In this document: piece by piece, positions 18,668 through 27,497 of the stretch
Numbering within the stretch: the first letter of the stretch is position 1
Layout of the letters: the number at the start of each line of letters is the position of its first letter
From: Mariniblastus fucicola
GTDB taxonomy: Bacteria; Planctomycetota; Planctomycetia; Pirellulales; Pirellulaceae
Assembly: GCF_008087665.1 (NCBI RefSeq)
Contig: NZ_CP042912.1
Location: forward strand, 1,674,001-1,738,000
DNA: 64,000 nt
Reading direction: 5' to 3'
Position numbers and translations under genes: made by a program
Notes under the pieces: model-generated
Databases searched by the model: none
What the model was told of the DNA's origin: nothing
The model's input: only the letters and a program-made list of their open reading frames with translations

Positions 18668-19003
18668 ATGAGCGGAATTACTTCGCACGTACTCGATACA
18701 TCACGCGGTGTTCCAGCAGCAAACATCGAAGTGCAGTTGGAGCTGAAAAAAGACAACGAGTGGAAACGGATTGGCGAGGGAACGACAAACAAGGACGGAC
18801 GTCTTCCTGAACCGTTGGCGACAGAATTGGTGGCGGGTCACTATCGCATCGTTTTTCTGGTCGCAGACTATTTTTCAGACATGAAGAAGCCTTCGTTCTT
18901 CCCGCGAGTCCGGATTGAGTTTCTTGTTGATGATCCGATGGAGCACTACCATGTGCCGCTGCTGCTAAGTCCGTTTGGCTATTCGACGTATCGAGGAAGT
19001 TAG
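18668..19003 (+). CDS. 5-hydroxyisourate hydrolase (transthyretin-like)
   Basis: A 111-residue protein with all three family marks: N-terminal ITSHVLDTSRGVPA (His7), the central GHYRIVF strand with FFPRV, and the C-terminal signature YRGS. It hydrolyses 5-hydroxyisourate to OHCU in urate breakdown and works as a tetramer in the cytoplasm. A GGAGGGAAAC sequence upstream gives a good ribosome site. No urate oxidase or OHCU decarboxylase gene is nearby, so it is separated from the rest of the pathway. It is 3 bp from the next gene, which suggests coupling. Confidence 0.92.
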   Translation: MSGITSHVLDTSRGVPAANIEVQLELKKDNEWKRIGEGTTNKDGRLPEPLATELVAGHYRIVFLVADYFSDMKKPSFFPRVRIEFLVDDPMEHYHVPLLLSPFGYSTYRGS

Positions 19004-19006
19004 TTA

Positions 19007-19771
19007 ATGCACGCGACGTACCATGATTTGAAAGACAGTTCCGTTTTTATCACCGGTGGTGGTTCTGGAATCGGCGCTGCGATCACAGAAAGCTTTCTTG
19101 CGCAGGGCGCCAAGGTCGCGTTTGTGCAGCGTTCGGACGCCAGTGAATTTGTCGCCGAAATGAAAGCCAAACACGGTGCGGCGCCGCTGTATATCGAGTG
19201 CGATGTGACAGATGTTGACGCTCTCAAGGCTGCGATCGCGCAGGCTGGCGATGCTCATGGAACGATCACGACGTTGGTGAACAACGCGGCCTGGGACAAT
19301 CGACATCCTGTTCAGGGCTTCACGCCGGATGAGTGGGACAGCATGATGCGAGTCAACTTGCGACCTCACTTTTTCGGCGCCCAGGCGGTCGCCCCGGGGA
19401 TGAAGGAAGCTGGCGGCGGATCAATTATCAATTTCTCGTCCATTGCATTTCGCATCGCCGTCCAGGGCTTTCCGGCTTACGCCACTGCCAAGGCGGGAAT
19501 CGTCGGGCTGACCAACAGCATGGCTCGCGAGTTGGGTCCGGATTTCATCCGGGTGAACTCCGTGTTGCCCGGCTGGGTGCTGACGAAGCGTCAGATGGAT
19601 TTGTGGGCGACTGAAGAAGCCTTGAAAGAGTTTCTCGCGATGCAGTGCCTTCCTGAACACCTGCACGAAAAGGATATTGTCGGAACGGTTCTGTTTCTCG
19701 CGTCGAATTCCAGTCGCATGATGACAGGCCAGTCGCTGGTCGTCGACGGCGGCGTAACGTTCCCGGGATAG
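19007..19771 (+). CDS. Short-chain dehydrogenase/reductase (classical SDR)
   Basis: A 254-residue classical SDR: nucleotide motif TGGGSGIG (16-23), NNAA in the fourth strand, a catalytic Ser in NFSSIAF, and Tyr/Lys in YATAK. The end has the SDR feature MTGQSLVVDGGVTFPG. The enzyme reduces or oxidises a hydroxyl/keto group with NAD(P). It begins 3 bp after the hydroxyisourate hydrolase stop, so both are probably one unit, but the substrate is unknown. Confidence 0.9.
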   Translation: MHATYHDLKDSSVFITGGGSGIGAAITESFLAQGAKVAFVQRSDASEFVAEMKAKHGAAPLYIECDVTDVDALKAAIAQAGDAHGTITTLVNNAAWDNRHPVQGFTPDEWDSMMRVNLRPHFFGAQAVAPGMKEAGGGSIINFSSIAFRIAVQGFPAYATAKAGIVGLTNSMARELGPDFIRVNSVLPGWVLTKRQMDLWATEEALKEFLAMQCLPEHLHEKDIVGTVLFLASNSSRMMTGQSLVVDGGVTFPG

Positions 19772-19803
19772 CCAGCACGGATCGCGCCTACGCGCCGTCG
19801 CGC

Positions 19804-20523
19804 CTACGGTCTGCAGAACACGTGCAACCCAAGGTCAATCAGCTCGGCTTCGATATTGTCGGGAGTAGGTTCTTCGATCGAAATCGCAACCTGCTCGGTC
19901 AGCAATTTCGCAAACCGTCGTCTTGCTCGATGCAAGTAAACCCGGAACGACCCCTCTGCCGGAATCGCGATCGGCTGGCTCTCATGCAAGTGTTCGTGCA
20001 GTTGTTTGGTCGTCATTTCCGGATGATCAACTCGCGCACGCAGGATTGTGTAGTACGGCTTGGATGATTCAATCTGCAGTTGTTCGAGCCGCCGCCAGGC
20101 TTGATCCAGCATCGTCTGACGCCAGGCGAGCGTGAACGCGTCGCAACCGGAGTCCGCATCTTCTTCCGCAGCGATGAAGTCAATTTGATCGGCAGTACCA
20201 AGCTTTCTCTGCTTCTGTTTGCGTCGATGGAAGTCAACCATCAATCGATACAGAGAAGTTTTCAGCATGTTGCGAAATCGACCTTTTTCAAAGTCCGCAT
20301 TGCGAAAGTCTCCTCTCACGATTCGAAGCGCAAACTCCTGAAACACTTCGTCGGCGGATTCCCGATTGCCAAGCGACGCCAGCAAGTACCGTTTGACCGC
20401 CGGGCTGTAGAGCTCGAACAACTCCGTCTGAGCCATCGTTGCACCCGGTTCTATCGTGTTGGCTCGGCGAACCAATGACCACTGCGTTTCAATTTTACTT
20501 AAGCGACTGTTCGACACTTTCAT
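19804..20523 (-). CDS. ECF-type RNA polymerase sigma factor (planctomycete type)
   Basis: A 239-residue protein. The sigma2 region is visible in ELYSPAVKRYLLASL and ESADEVFQEFALRIV (about 36-73), with RFRNMLKTSLYRLMVDFHRR as promoter-melting and -10 region. Sigma4 is more diverged (MTTKQLHEHLHES, then FRVYLHRARRRFA). It would direct RNA polymerase to a set of target promoters. The first 29 residues precede the conserved part; an internal ATG at 20436 (MAQTELFEL) is a plausible alternative start. No anti-sigma gene is beside it. It is convergent with the SDR gene. Confidence 0.8.
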   Translation of the reverse strand: MKVSNSRLSKIETQWSLVRRANTIEPGATMAQTELFELYSPAVKRYLLASLGNRESADEVFQEFALRIVRGDFRNADFEKGRFRNMLKTSLYRLMVDFHRRKQKQRKLGTADQIDFIAAEEDADSGCDAFTLAWRQTMLDQAWRRLEQLQIESSKPYYTILRARVDHPEMTTKQLHEHLHESQPIAIPAEGSFRVYLHRARRRFAKLLTEQVAISIEEPTPDNIEAELIDLGLHVFCRP

Positions 20524-20613
20524 CCCCTGCGTTCATGCATCTCGACGGCAAACAGAAAAGCCGTACTCGTCTATGTGCAGGACGTCAGAAGGCAGGGACA
20601 AAAAAATATCAAA

Positions 20614-21258
20614 TCACGAATCGCTGGCCTTGGTCATGATCGTGCGCAGTTTGTCGAGGGCGCGGATGTAGCGTTTTTTGACCGCTTCGTAGCTTATTCC
20701 GACGACTTCTGCTGTCTCATGATTCGAGAGCTGTTCGAAATGCCGCAGCATCAGAATCTCTCGATCGATCTCGCCCATTTGGTCCAGCGCATCCATCAGC
20801 TCGTCTTTGTCCTCTCGCTTTTGCGCCGCATTTGACGGCGACGTCAGCTTTCCCGAAAGCTGAATCGCGACCACCTGAGACGTAGCTGCGGGAACGCCTG
20901 CAAACATGGGCTGTTCCCGGTTCGCAGTTCTCTTTTCGGCCCCCAAATGTTTCCGATGTGCCTGAATCAGCTTTTCGCCAGCGAGCCGCCGCAGCCACAT
21001 GAACACAGAGATTTTCGGATTGTCGAGGTAGCCTTCAAGAGCCCGCGACGCTTCGACAAACGTATCCTGAATGACGTCTGATGCGTCCAACCGCCCCTGA
21101 AGCTTTTGATTCATCCGTAGTCCGACCATCCGCTTCAGCCGATCGCGGTGCCGGCAAAGGATCTCGTTGAAAGCCTCATTGGGCTCTTCGCCATCGGTGC
21201 CGGAAAGCCGTCTCGAAGCGCGCAACAGCTCCAAATCATCGATCGCTCGTTCTGACAT
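20614..21258 (-). CDS. ECF-type sigma factor, planctomycete-enriched family
   Basis: A 214-residue sigma factor. Sigma2: RLKRMVGLRMNQKLQGRLDASDVIQDTFVEA (about 43-73) and FMWLRRLAGEKLIQAHRKHLGA. Sigma4: MGEIDREILMLRHFEQLSNHETAEVVG and YEAVKKRYIRALDKLR. This pattern (LDASDVIQDTF, HRKHLGA) matches the family expanded in Rhodopirellula and relatives. It is divergent from the secreted TPR protein at 21488, with 229 bp between, so it might control that cluster; this is inference from position. Confidence 0.9.
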   Translation of the reverse strand: MSERAIDDLELLRASRRLSGTDGEEPNEAFNEILCRHRDRLKRMVGLRMNQKLQGRLDASDVIQDTFVEASRALEGYLDNPKISVFMWLRRLAGEKLIQAHRKHLGAEKRTANREQPMFAGVPAATSQVVAIQLSGKLTSPSNAAQKREDKDELMDALDQMGEIDREILMLRHFEQLSNHETAEVVGISYEAVKKRYIRALDKLRTIMTKASDS

Positions 21259-21487
21259 GTCGGGCTCTCTCTTCGGAATGCGGTACGGACAAATTCATTA
21301 TGTGCCGCCACAGGATGCGAGGGACAGATTCGACACAATCTCGCAACGTTTTTACGAGTTTTTCCCCACAGAATCCGGATCGAGGGACTGATTCTGGAAA
21401 AAACAGGCGGCTCTCTGTAACACCCCGACATTGGCTCGTACGTGTAGTGAGTCTTTCCAAATTAAAGCCAATTCATCGGAGATCGTT

Positions 21488-22417
21488 GTGAAAATCAGAA
21501 TTTTCCTACTCATCGTTTGTGTCGGAGCCATCCATGCTCTGACGTCAGAATCCAACGCTCAGGATTTGTCGCGAACCCAGGGGATCGTGGACCAGGCATT
21601 GCAACTTGCCGACGCTGCGAGAGCGAACAGTCAAGCGCTTGGCGGCCAGGCACCGGTTCGGCAGGGGTGGAGCAATCCATTTTCAACGACGCCTCCAGGG
21701 ACAACCGTAACATCAACGCAACCGGGAACAGGCGTTGCCGTTACGGGCTCCAATATTCGAGTCAACGCCGGCGGTCTGCAATTGGATATTCCACGCGTTG
21801 CGGGAGACTACGGTAGTGGCGGCGTCAGCTATCCGACGACCGGAGTCCCTGTTGCCAACCCACTCGGTGCCAACCCACTCGGTGCCAACCCACTCGGTGC
21901 CGGTTCATTGGGCGCCGGCTCACTTGGTACCAATGCTTTGCAGAAAGTTCAGTACTGGAAGAACTTTGCGGACGCGGTCAACTCTTTTCATTCAGGAAAC
22001 TACGGTCAGGCGGCTTCGTTGATGACGCAAGTTAGCCCGTCTCCCGAAACGGTTCCTGCATTCAATCACTTCCATGCGTTGTGTAGCTTTGCAAACGGCA
22101 ACTACGATCGATCTGCGGAATTCGCCTACGCCGGATTGGCTCAGAGCCAGCCAGTCTACAGCTGGGATCAGCTGCGGGGCTACTACGATGATCCTGCCGT
22201 CTACACGCGGCAATACCAGGCGTTGCAATCTAAAGCCGCCGCAGCCGACGCAACCGTTTCGACTCAGTTTCTGCTGGGCTACCACCATTTGATGTTGGGC
22301 CACCGGAAGCACGCCAGTCAGGTTTTCGAGCGCGTTTTGACTCGGATGCCGAATGATCCGGTTGTGAAGCACACGCTGACGATCACTCAGCAACAGCCTC
22401 CGCAACCACGCCAGTGA
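21488..22417 (+). CDS. Secreted TPR-like protein with an NPLGA repeat
   Basis: A 309-residue exported protein starting at a GTG preceded by GGAG. The signal peptide ends near ESNAQDL. A low-complexity middle contains three exact 15-bp repeats at about 21856-21900 (ANPLG), followed by related GAGSLG units. The C-terminal half has two to three helical repeats like TPR (SFHSGNYGQAASLM, LCSFANGNYDRSAEFAYAG, HHLMLGHRKHASQVFERVL). Its C-terminal part resembles that of the protein at 23804, so the two may be paralogues. Probably envelope or periplasmic; the role is unknown. Confidence 0.8.
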   Translation: MKIRIFLLIVCVGAIHALTSESNAQDLSRTQGIVDQALQLADAARANSQALGGQAPVRQGWSNPFSTTPPGTTVTSTQPGTGVAVTGSNIRVNAGGLQLDIPRVAGDYGSGGVSYPTTGVPVANPLGANPLGANPLGAGSLGAGSLGTNALQKVQYWKNFADAVNSFHSGNYGQAASLMTQVSPSPETVPAFNHFHALCSFANGNYDRSAEFAYAGLAQSQPVYSWDQLRGYYDDPAVYTRQYQALQSKAAAADATVSTQFLLGYHHLMLGHRKHASQVFERVLTRMPNDPVVKHTLTITQQQPPQPRQ

Positions 22418-22572
22418 GACGGCCTGTAGCGGTTGAGAGAGTTCAAAAATCTCTCCATTTTCTTTGTTACATCACAGTTTTTTCTCGTAAGTGATGTGAC
22501 GCGACCGAAGGGTCACGGCGACTTGATTCAAAAAACGAACAACCAATTTCCAAGTTAAAAAAGGGTGAAACG

Positions 22573-23664
22573 ATGAGAACGAACTTCAGAGCAATGCTCA
22601 TGATTTTGGCGGTCGCGACAATGCTTTCCTGCACCGCGACGACAAATGCACAAGGCCGATTGGGTGGACTGATTGGTCGCGCTATGAACGGCGGAGGCGG
22701 AAACGGCGGAGGTCAGCAAACAGGTGGACTGGTCAACGGAATGAACTTTGGAATGCAAAACGGCACGCCTCAGATGAAAATGGGCGTCGGGCAGGGAGCA
22801 AACGTTTCGCTTGATGGCAACGGCGGCGTCGGAATTGGACTTGATCGAGTCGGCGGCGGTATGGGAATTGGCATCAACGGCGGAGTCGGTCAAAGTCGCA
22901 ACGGCGCTGGAACAGGAGCCAGCGTTGGCAACGGCGTTGGAATCGGGATCGGTAACGGCGGCGGCCAGGGCGTCGGCGTCGGTGTCGACGGTGGCGTCGG
23001 AATCGGCGTCGGGGATGGACCGGGCAGCGTTGGCGTCGGAGTCGGCGATCGCGGTGGTGTAGGAATTGGACGTGGCATCGGCGGAGGCACCGGGATTGGG
23101 ATCGGAACCGAAGGCGGCTATGGGCGGGGAACCGGAATCGGCCCCGGCAGCGTCGGAATCGGTGAAGGCCACATGGGTGGCGTTGGAATTGGAACAGGAA
23201 TCAACGGCGGACTTGGCCATGGCCAGGGCTACTACGGCGGAACCGGCGTTGGAACTGGCATCAACGGAGGCGTTGGAGTCGGTCAGGGATACAACGGTGG
23301 CTATGGCGAAGGCATCGGAGTCAACGGCGGATACGGAAATGGTATCGGAATCAACGGCGGCGTTGGTACCGGCATCGGAATCAATGGAGGCCAGGGCGTC
23401 GGAGTCGGCGTTAACGGTGGCGTCGGAACAGGCGTTGGAGTTTACGGCGGCACAGGCGTTGGCGTAGGGGTCGATGGTGGCAACGGCATGGGTGTCGGAG
23501 TTGGACCTGGCACTACAGCGATCGGTGTCGGCACAGGCCCTTATGGCAACGGACAGGCAATTGGTGTCGGTGGCCAACAGGTTTTCGGCGTCAACAACAG
23601 CTATCCAGTTCAGCCAGCTGTCATGCCTGCAGTGATGCCATCTTCGAATCCATTCCGACGCTAA
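22573..23664 (+). CDS. Secreted glycine-rich GVGIG-repeat protein
   Basis: A 363-residue protein. A signal peptide (about 1-27, ending TTNAQ) is followed by about 300 residues in which nearly every second residue is Gly, built from short units like GVGIGINGG, and by a hydrophobic/Pro-rich end with FGVNNSYPVQPA. Such a repeat could form a polyglycine-II or beta-solenoid fold and suggests a surface or matrix role. An AAAGGGTG ribosome site lies before the ATG. The complementary strand is also open for 375 codons because of the repeat; this is an artefact. Same direction as the two TPR proteins on either side. Confidence 0.82.
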   Translation: MRTNFRAMLMILAVATMLSCTATTNAQGRLGGLIGRAMNGGGGNGGGQQTGGLVNGMNFGMQNGTPQMKMGVGQGANVSLDGNGGVGIGLDRVGGGMGIGINGGVGQSRNGAGTGASVGNGVGIGIGNGGGQGVGVGVDGGVGIGVGDGPGSVGVGVGDRGGVGIGRGIGGGTGIGIGTEGGYGRGTGIGPGSVGIGEGHMGGVGIGTGINGGLGHGQGYYGGTGVGTGINGGVGVGQGYNGGYGEGIGVNGGYGNGIGINGGVGTGIGINGGQGVGVGVNGGVGTGVGVYGGTGVGVGVDGGNGMGVGVGPGTTAIGVGTGPYGNGQAIGVGGQQVFGVNNSYPVQPAVMPAVMPSSNPFRR

Positions 23665-23729
23665 CTTCGGAATGGCCGCCACGTCGAAAGGCGAGGCGGG
23701 AGACTCCCCAGAGACTCTGGGAATTGGTT

Positions 23730-23757
23730 AGCCGCAGCATCTTCGGATGCTGCGGCT
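23730..23757 (+). terminator. UUCG-loop terminator hairpin after the glycine-rich gene
   Basis: A 12-bp perfect stem (AGCCGCAGCATC with its complement) closes a TTCG tetraloop, followed by TTCTCTT. It lies about 65 bp after the stop at 23664 and 46 bp before the next gene, so it probably ends or attenuates transcription between the two. Confidence 0.8.
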
Positions 23758-23803
23758 TTCTCTTACGCAACCATCTCTCAACCAAAAACATACTGGAACC
23801 AAT

Positions 23804-24634
23804 ATGAAACGCTTTCTCATTCCCGTCGTCGCTATCGGATTGTTGGCGACCTCGCTCGTCCCGGCTGAAACCGCAAACGCTCAACTTCGATCTTCGATTT
23901 CAGACATCGTGTCGAAAGTAAGACCCGCGCCGATGCCACAACAACGCTCGATCCCTTGCAGCAACGGACTGCCGGGCTATCCACCGAACGTAAGTCCTCG
24001 TCCGGTGCAACCACCTGTTTATGTCCAGCCACCAGCGTATACGCAACCTCCAGTTTACGTTCAGCCGCAACCGATCGTGTATTCGCAACCGCGAGTTCAC
24101 GCCGCGACGCCGGTCACCTATCCGATGGCCGCAACGCCGACGCCTGCTGTTTCACCTGCCGATCAGGCGAAGTCACGTGCAAAACAGTTGGCAAACACCG
24201 CCAAGCAACAGTTCCGCGACAAACAGTACGACAAGGCGAAAGCGACGCTGGACGAAGTCGTAAAACTTGTCCCGAACGATTCTACAGGGTGGCAGTTCCG
24301 TGGCCTTGTGTCCTTTTCAATGGGAGATTTTGAAGCGGCGGCCGCAGACATGTACGATACGCTGCGTTTGGGCAACACGTGGCCGCGAAAGTCGATCGAC
24401 AATCTGTACGGCGAACACGCAGCCGACTATTCGGTGCAGCTTTCAAAGCTAAACGAAAATGTTGCGCAAACGCCCTCGATGCAGGGCCACTTTTTGCTTG
24501 CCTATCACTATATGGTGAACGAGCAATTTGAAGCGAGCCGAAAAGAGCTTCAGAATGTGTTGAAGCTTCAGCCCGAAGAGCCTTTGTCGATGAAATTACT
24601 CAAGGTGATCGACCAACGACTGGCCCAGAAGTAA
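23804..24634 (+). CDS. Secreted Pro-rich TPR-like protein
   Basis: A 276-residue protein with a signal peptide (MKRFLIPVVAIGLLATSLVPA, cleavage near ANAQ). A Pro/Gln/Tyr-rich segment (about 60-105; repeated VYVQPP, AYTQPP) is followed by TPR-like helices (AKQQFRDKQYDKAKATLDEV, LVSFSMGDFEAAAADMYDTL, YHYMVNEQFEASRKEL). The TPR part resembles the end of the 21488 protein, including a ...LGYHHLMLGH versus LAYHYMVNEQ segment. Likely an envelope adaptor of unknown partners. The chosen ATG gives a clean signal peptide. Confidence 0.82.
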   Translation: MKRFLIPVVAIGLLATSLVPAETANAQLRSSISDIVSKVRPAPMPQQRSIPCSNGLPGYPPNVSPRPVQPPVYVQPPAYTQPPVYVQPQPIVYSQPRVHAATPVTYPMAATPTPAVSPADQAKSRAKQLANTAKQQFRDKQYDKAKATLDEVVKLVPNDSTGWQFRGLVSFSMGDFEAAAADMYDTLRLGNTWPRKSIDNLYGEHAADYSVQLSKLNENVAQTPSMQGHFLLAYHYMVNEQFEASRKELQNVLKLQPEEPLSMKLLKVIDQRLAQK

Positions 24635-24655
24635 TTTCTGTCTCCAACCGAATGG

Positions 24656-24684
24656 CACCCTCCACTGTGGAGGGTGTTTTTTTT
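24656..24684 (+). terminator. Rho-independent terminator
   Basis: CACCCTCCAC (24656-24665) pairs with GTGGAGGGTG (24667-24676), followed by eight T residues. It sits 22 bp after the TPR protein stop and separates it from the convergent oxidoreductase gene. Confidence 0.92.
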
Positions 24685-24690
24685 CGGTGA

Positions 24691-25827
24691 CTATCCAACA
24701 TCCGTCCAGCTGCCAGACTCCGCACTCGCCAGAACCGCATCGCAAACTCGCTGAGTCTCCAACGCGTCGCGGAACGTCGGAGCAGCAGGCTCGCCGGTTT
24801 CCAGGCCTTTCAAAAAGTCAGCGACCTGATGAACGAAGCTGTGCTCATAGCCCAGGCACAATCCAGGCACCCACCAGTTGCCCAGATAAGGATGATCGCC
24901 ATCGGTGACGTGAATGGTGCGCCAGCCGCGAACGGTCCCTTCGTCGCCGTGATTGAAATATTCCAGGCGATTCAAATCGTGCAAGTCCCAACGAAGCGAA
25001 CCGTTTTCGCCATTGATCTCAAACGTGTACAACGCCTTGTGGCCACGAGCGTATCGCGTCGATTCAAACAGCCCCATTGAGCCGTTGCCAAACCGGCAAA
25101 GAAAAGCACACGCGTCGTCGATGCCAACTGGTTCGACTTTGCCAGTTTCATTGTGCATTCGCTCTTTGACAAACGTTTCCGTCATCGCGGTCACGTTGTC
25201 GATCGAACCATTAAGCCAGATTGCCGTGTCGATACAGTGAGCCAACAAGTCGCCGGTCACTCCACTGCCGGCGGCCTTCACATCCAATCGCCATAACGCC
25301 GCGCCGCCCTGGGGCAGGTCTTCTGCGATCGTCCAGTCCTGAAGGAAATTGGCTCGATAGTGAAAGATGCGACCCAGATCGCCGCGTTCGATAATTTGCT
25401 TGGCAAACGTCACTGCCGGAACCCGGCGATAGTTGTACCAAACCATGTTCGCAACGCCGGCCTTTTCGACGGCCTCGCACATCTCTTCGCCTTCTTCGGA
25501 ATTGAGCGCGATGGGCTTCTCGCACAAAATCATCTTCCCTGCTTCTGCGCAGGCGATCGCAATTTCCTTGTGCAAGTTGTTCGGCACGCAGATGTCGACT
25601 GCATCGATATCATCGCGAGCGATCATCTTTCGCCAGTCGGTTTCCACGGATTCATAGCCCCACGTATCCGCGAACTTTTGGGCCGCCTCTTCGTTGCGAG
25701 CGCAAATTGCTTTGAGGACCGGCTTGTATTCTGTTTCGAAAAAGTTGCTAACCCGACGGTAGGCGTTCGAGTGGGCCTTGCCCATAAAGCCGTAGCCGAT
25801 CATTCCAATGTTGAGTGGTTTGCTCAT
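24691..25827 (-). CDS. Gfo/Idh/MocA family oxidoreductase
   Basis: A 378-residue NAD(P)-dependent oxidoreductase. The Rossmann motif is [16 protein letters not shown] near the start; the family EKP motif is in [13 protein letters not shown] (about 99-111); the C-terminal alpha/beta domain has the usual [14 protein letters not shown]. Substrates are usually sugars, inositols or their acids. It follows the TIM-barrel isomerase-like gene on the minus strand by 44 bp; such pairs commonly act together in carbohydrate or inositol conversion. The substrate is unknown. Confidence 0.92.
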   Translation of the reverse strand: MSKPLNIGMIGYGFMGKAHSNAYRRVSNFFETEYKPVLKAICARNEEAAQKFADTWGYESVETDWRKMIARDDIDAVDICVPNNLHKEIAIACAEAGKMILCEKPIALNSEEGEEMCEAVEKAGVANMVWYNYRRVPAVTFAKQIIERGDLGRIFHYRANFLQDWTIAEDLPQGGAALWRLDVKAAGSGVTGDLLAHCIDTAIWLNGSIDNVTAMTETFVKERMHNETGKVEPVGIDDACAFLCRFGNGSMGLFESTRYARGHKALYTFEINGENGSLRWDLHDLNRLEYFNHGDEGTVRGWRTIHVTDGDHPYLGNWWVPGLCLGYEHSFVHQVADFLKGLETGEPAAPTFRDALETQRVCDAVLASAESGSWTDVG

Positions 25828-25871
25828 TGAGTTTCCAAAGATTGAATTTTCAGTGTTGATTTCGTTTGTGG

Positions 25872-26897
25872 CTAAGCCGTTGCCATCGCGTCACGGACAT
25901 CGACCATGGCAGCAAGAATTGTGTTCCACGTTTCCTGCTGCAGCAGTTTTTCGTTCGAGAACATGCAACCGTCCCAGCATATGTGCTTGATGCCGCGTTG
26001 GTCGTAGTCCTTGAGCCAGTATTTCGAACAGGCTGTGATGTCGAGTTTTCCGTTGACGTCATCCGCTGGACAATGACGACCTGTTTTCTCGTGATCGCCA
26101 GAACCGTGAACCGTTCCGTCGTTCTGAGCGACATGGAAATCTGTCGTCCACGGACGAAGCTTGTCCGTCATCGATTCGTACGCAGCCCAAAATTCTTCTT
26201 CGCTGTAACCTTCTTTCAGCACCGCGTGCTCAGGTGCGTTGATGCCCAGCAAGTACAGATAGGTATGAGCCAAATCCGCCTGAAATCCGACGGTGCCCTG
26301 CATGTCGACTTGCTCCAGCAGATCCAGCATGTCCTTCCACGAATGCATTCCGCCCCAGCAAACTTCGCCTTCGGCCGCGATGCGTTCGCCGTGGTCCGCC
26401 GCGATCTTTCCGGCTTTTCGAAACGTGTCGGCAATGGCAGCCGTGTTGCCGCTGGGGTCTTTCGCCCAATCCGCAACCGAAGAAGCTGAATCGATTCGAA
26501 TCACGCCGCCTTTGCGAACTCCGTGATCATTGAGCACGCCACCGATGCGACAGGCGACTTCGACCGCTTTGAGAAAGTTGGCTTTGTCTTCGTCGCTTCC
26601 CATCGCCGGTCCGCCGACAGTCCCGCCCCAAACAGGCGCCACCATTGAGCCCACGTCGAGTCCCTTATCGGCGATCTTGTCAGCCAGAGTCTTAATCGCA
26701 GCGTCGTCCAGATCCGGGCTGATGTGCGGATCGAACAGGAACAGGTCGACGCCATCAAATTTGTTTTCTCCAACCCTCGCGTTGGCGGTCAGCTCGAGCA
26801 TGGTGTCGAGATCGATATCCGGTTCGTCGCCGCCCTGGCTGGCTTTTCCAACGAGTCCGGGCCACATTGCGTTGTGCAGTTTCAGTTTTTCGGCCAT
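25872..26897 (-). CDS. TIM-barrel sugar-phosphate isomerase/epimerase-like protein
   Basis: A 341-residue protein of the xylose isomerase-like TIM-barrel type. Likely metal-binding acidic and His residues lie at strand ends ([60 protein letters not shown]). It has no signal peptide. Together with the following Gfo/Idh/MocA gene it forms a probable two-gene operon for carbohydrate or polyol metabolism. The exact reaction cannot be assigned. Confidence 0.82.
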   Translation of the reverse strand: MAEKLKLHNAMWPGLVGKASQGGDEPDIDLDTMLELTANARVGENKFDGVDLFLFDPHISPDLDDAAIKTLADKIADKGLDVGSMVAPVWGGTVGGPAMGSDEDKANFLKAVEVACRIGGVLNDHGVRKGGVIRIDSASSVADWAKDPSGNTAAIADTFRKAGKIAADHGERIAAEGEVCWGGMHSWKDMLDLLEQVDMQGTVGFQADLAHTYLYLLGINAPEHAVLKEGYSEEEFWAAYESMTDKLRPWTTDFHVAQNDGTVHGSGDHEKTGRHCPADDVNGKLDITACSKYWLKDYDQRGIKHICWDGCMFSNEKLLQQETWNTILAAMVDVRDAMATA

Positions 26898-26989
26898 CTG
26901 ATTCTTTCAAAAGTGGATGATCTGATATGTTTTAATTTCTGAAGCAGACGCTGGCAACCAAACTACGCACGACGAACGCGACAACAATC

Positions 26990-27466
26990 ATGGATTTGGA
27001 AATTTTTCCGCACGAACATTTCATGCAAAAGGCTTTTCAGCAGGCGCAGGCCGCCAGGGAGCTGGATGAAGTTCCCGTTGGCGCGATCATTCAGCGTGAA
27101 GGAAAAGTCATCGGAGCCGCTCATAACTTGACACGTCAACTACGCGATCCGACGGCGCATGCCGAAATGATGGCCATCACGCAAGCCGCCGAAGCGATCG
27201 GAGACTGGCGGCTGAACGAATGTACTTTGTATGTCACGCTCGAGCCCTGCCCAATGTGCGCCGGAGCCATCGTCAACGCCCGAGTCGGGACGGTGGTTTA
27301 TGGCGCGGCCGATCCCAAAGCCGGAGCGGTTGAGTCGCTTTTCACACTGTTGAATGATGATCGACTGAATCATAAAAGCGAGGTCGTCGCTGGAGTGATG
27401 GGGCCGAAGTGTGGCAATATCCTGACCGAGTTCTTTCGGGAAAAACGCCAGGCAAAGAAAAAGTAA
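26990..27466 (+). CDS. tadA: tRNA-specific adenosine deaminase
   Basis: A 158-residue deaminase: His57 and Glu59 in TAHAEMMAI and Cys87/Cys90 in [15 protein letters not shown] form the zinc site. These, with the [14 protein letters not shown] segment and the size, fit TadA, which converts A34 to inosine in tRNA-Arg(ACG). Other nucleoside deaminases share the zinc motif, but the [18 protein letters not shown] start is TadA-like. It is divergent from the TIM-barrel gene (92 bp) and convergent with the hybrid kinase (31 bp). Confidence 0.93.
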   Translation: MDLEIFPHEHFMQKAFQQAQAARELDEVPVGAIIQREGKVIGAAHNLTRQLRDPTAHAEMMAITQAAEAIGDWRLNECTLYVTLEPCPMCAGAIVNARVGTVVYGAADPKAGAVESLFTLLNDDRLNHKSEVVAGVMGPKCGNILTEFFREKRQAKKK

Positions 27467-27497
27467 CGGCGGCGAAAGATTCAGGCGGTCGAGGCGA

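Noticed and set aside
22555-23682. 375-codon minus-strand frame opposite the glycine-rich gene
   Set aside because: It mirrors the GGN/GTN repeat on the other strand, and its Asp/Ala/Ser pattern follows from that. No ribosome site or homologous feature.
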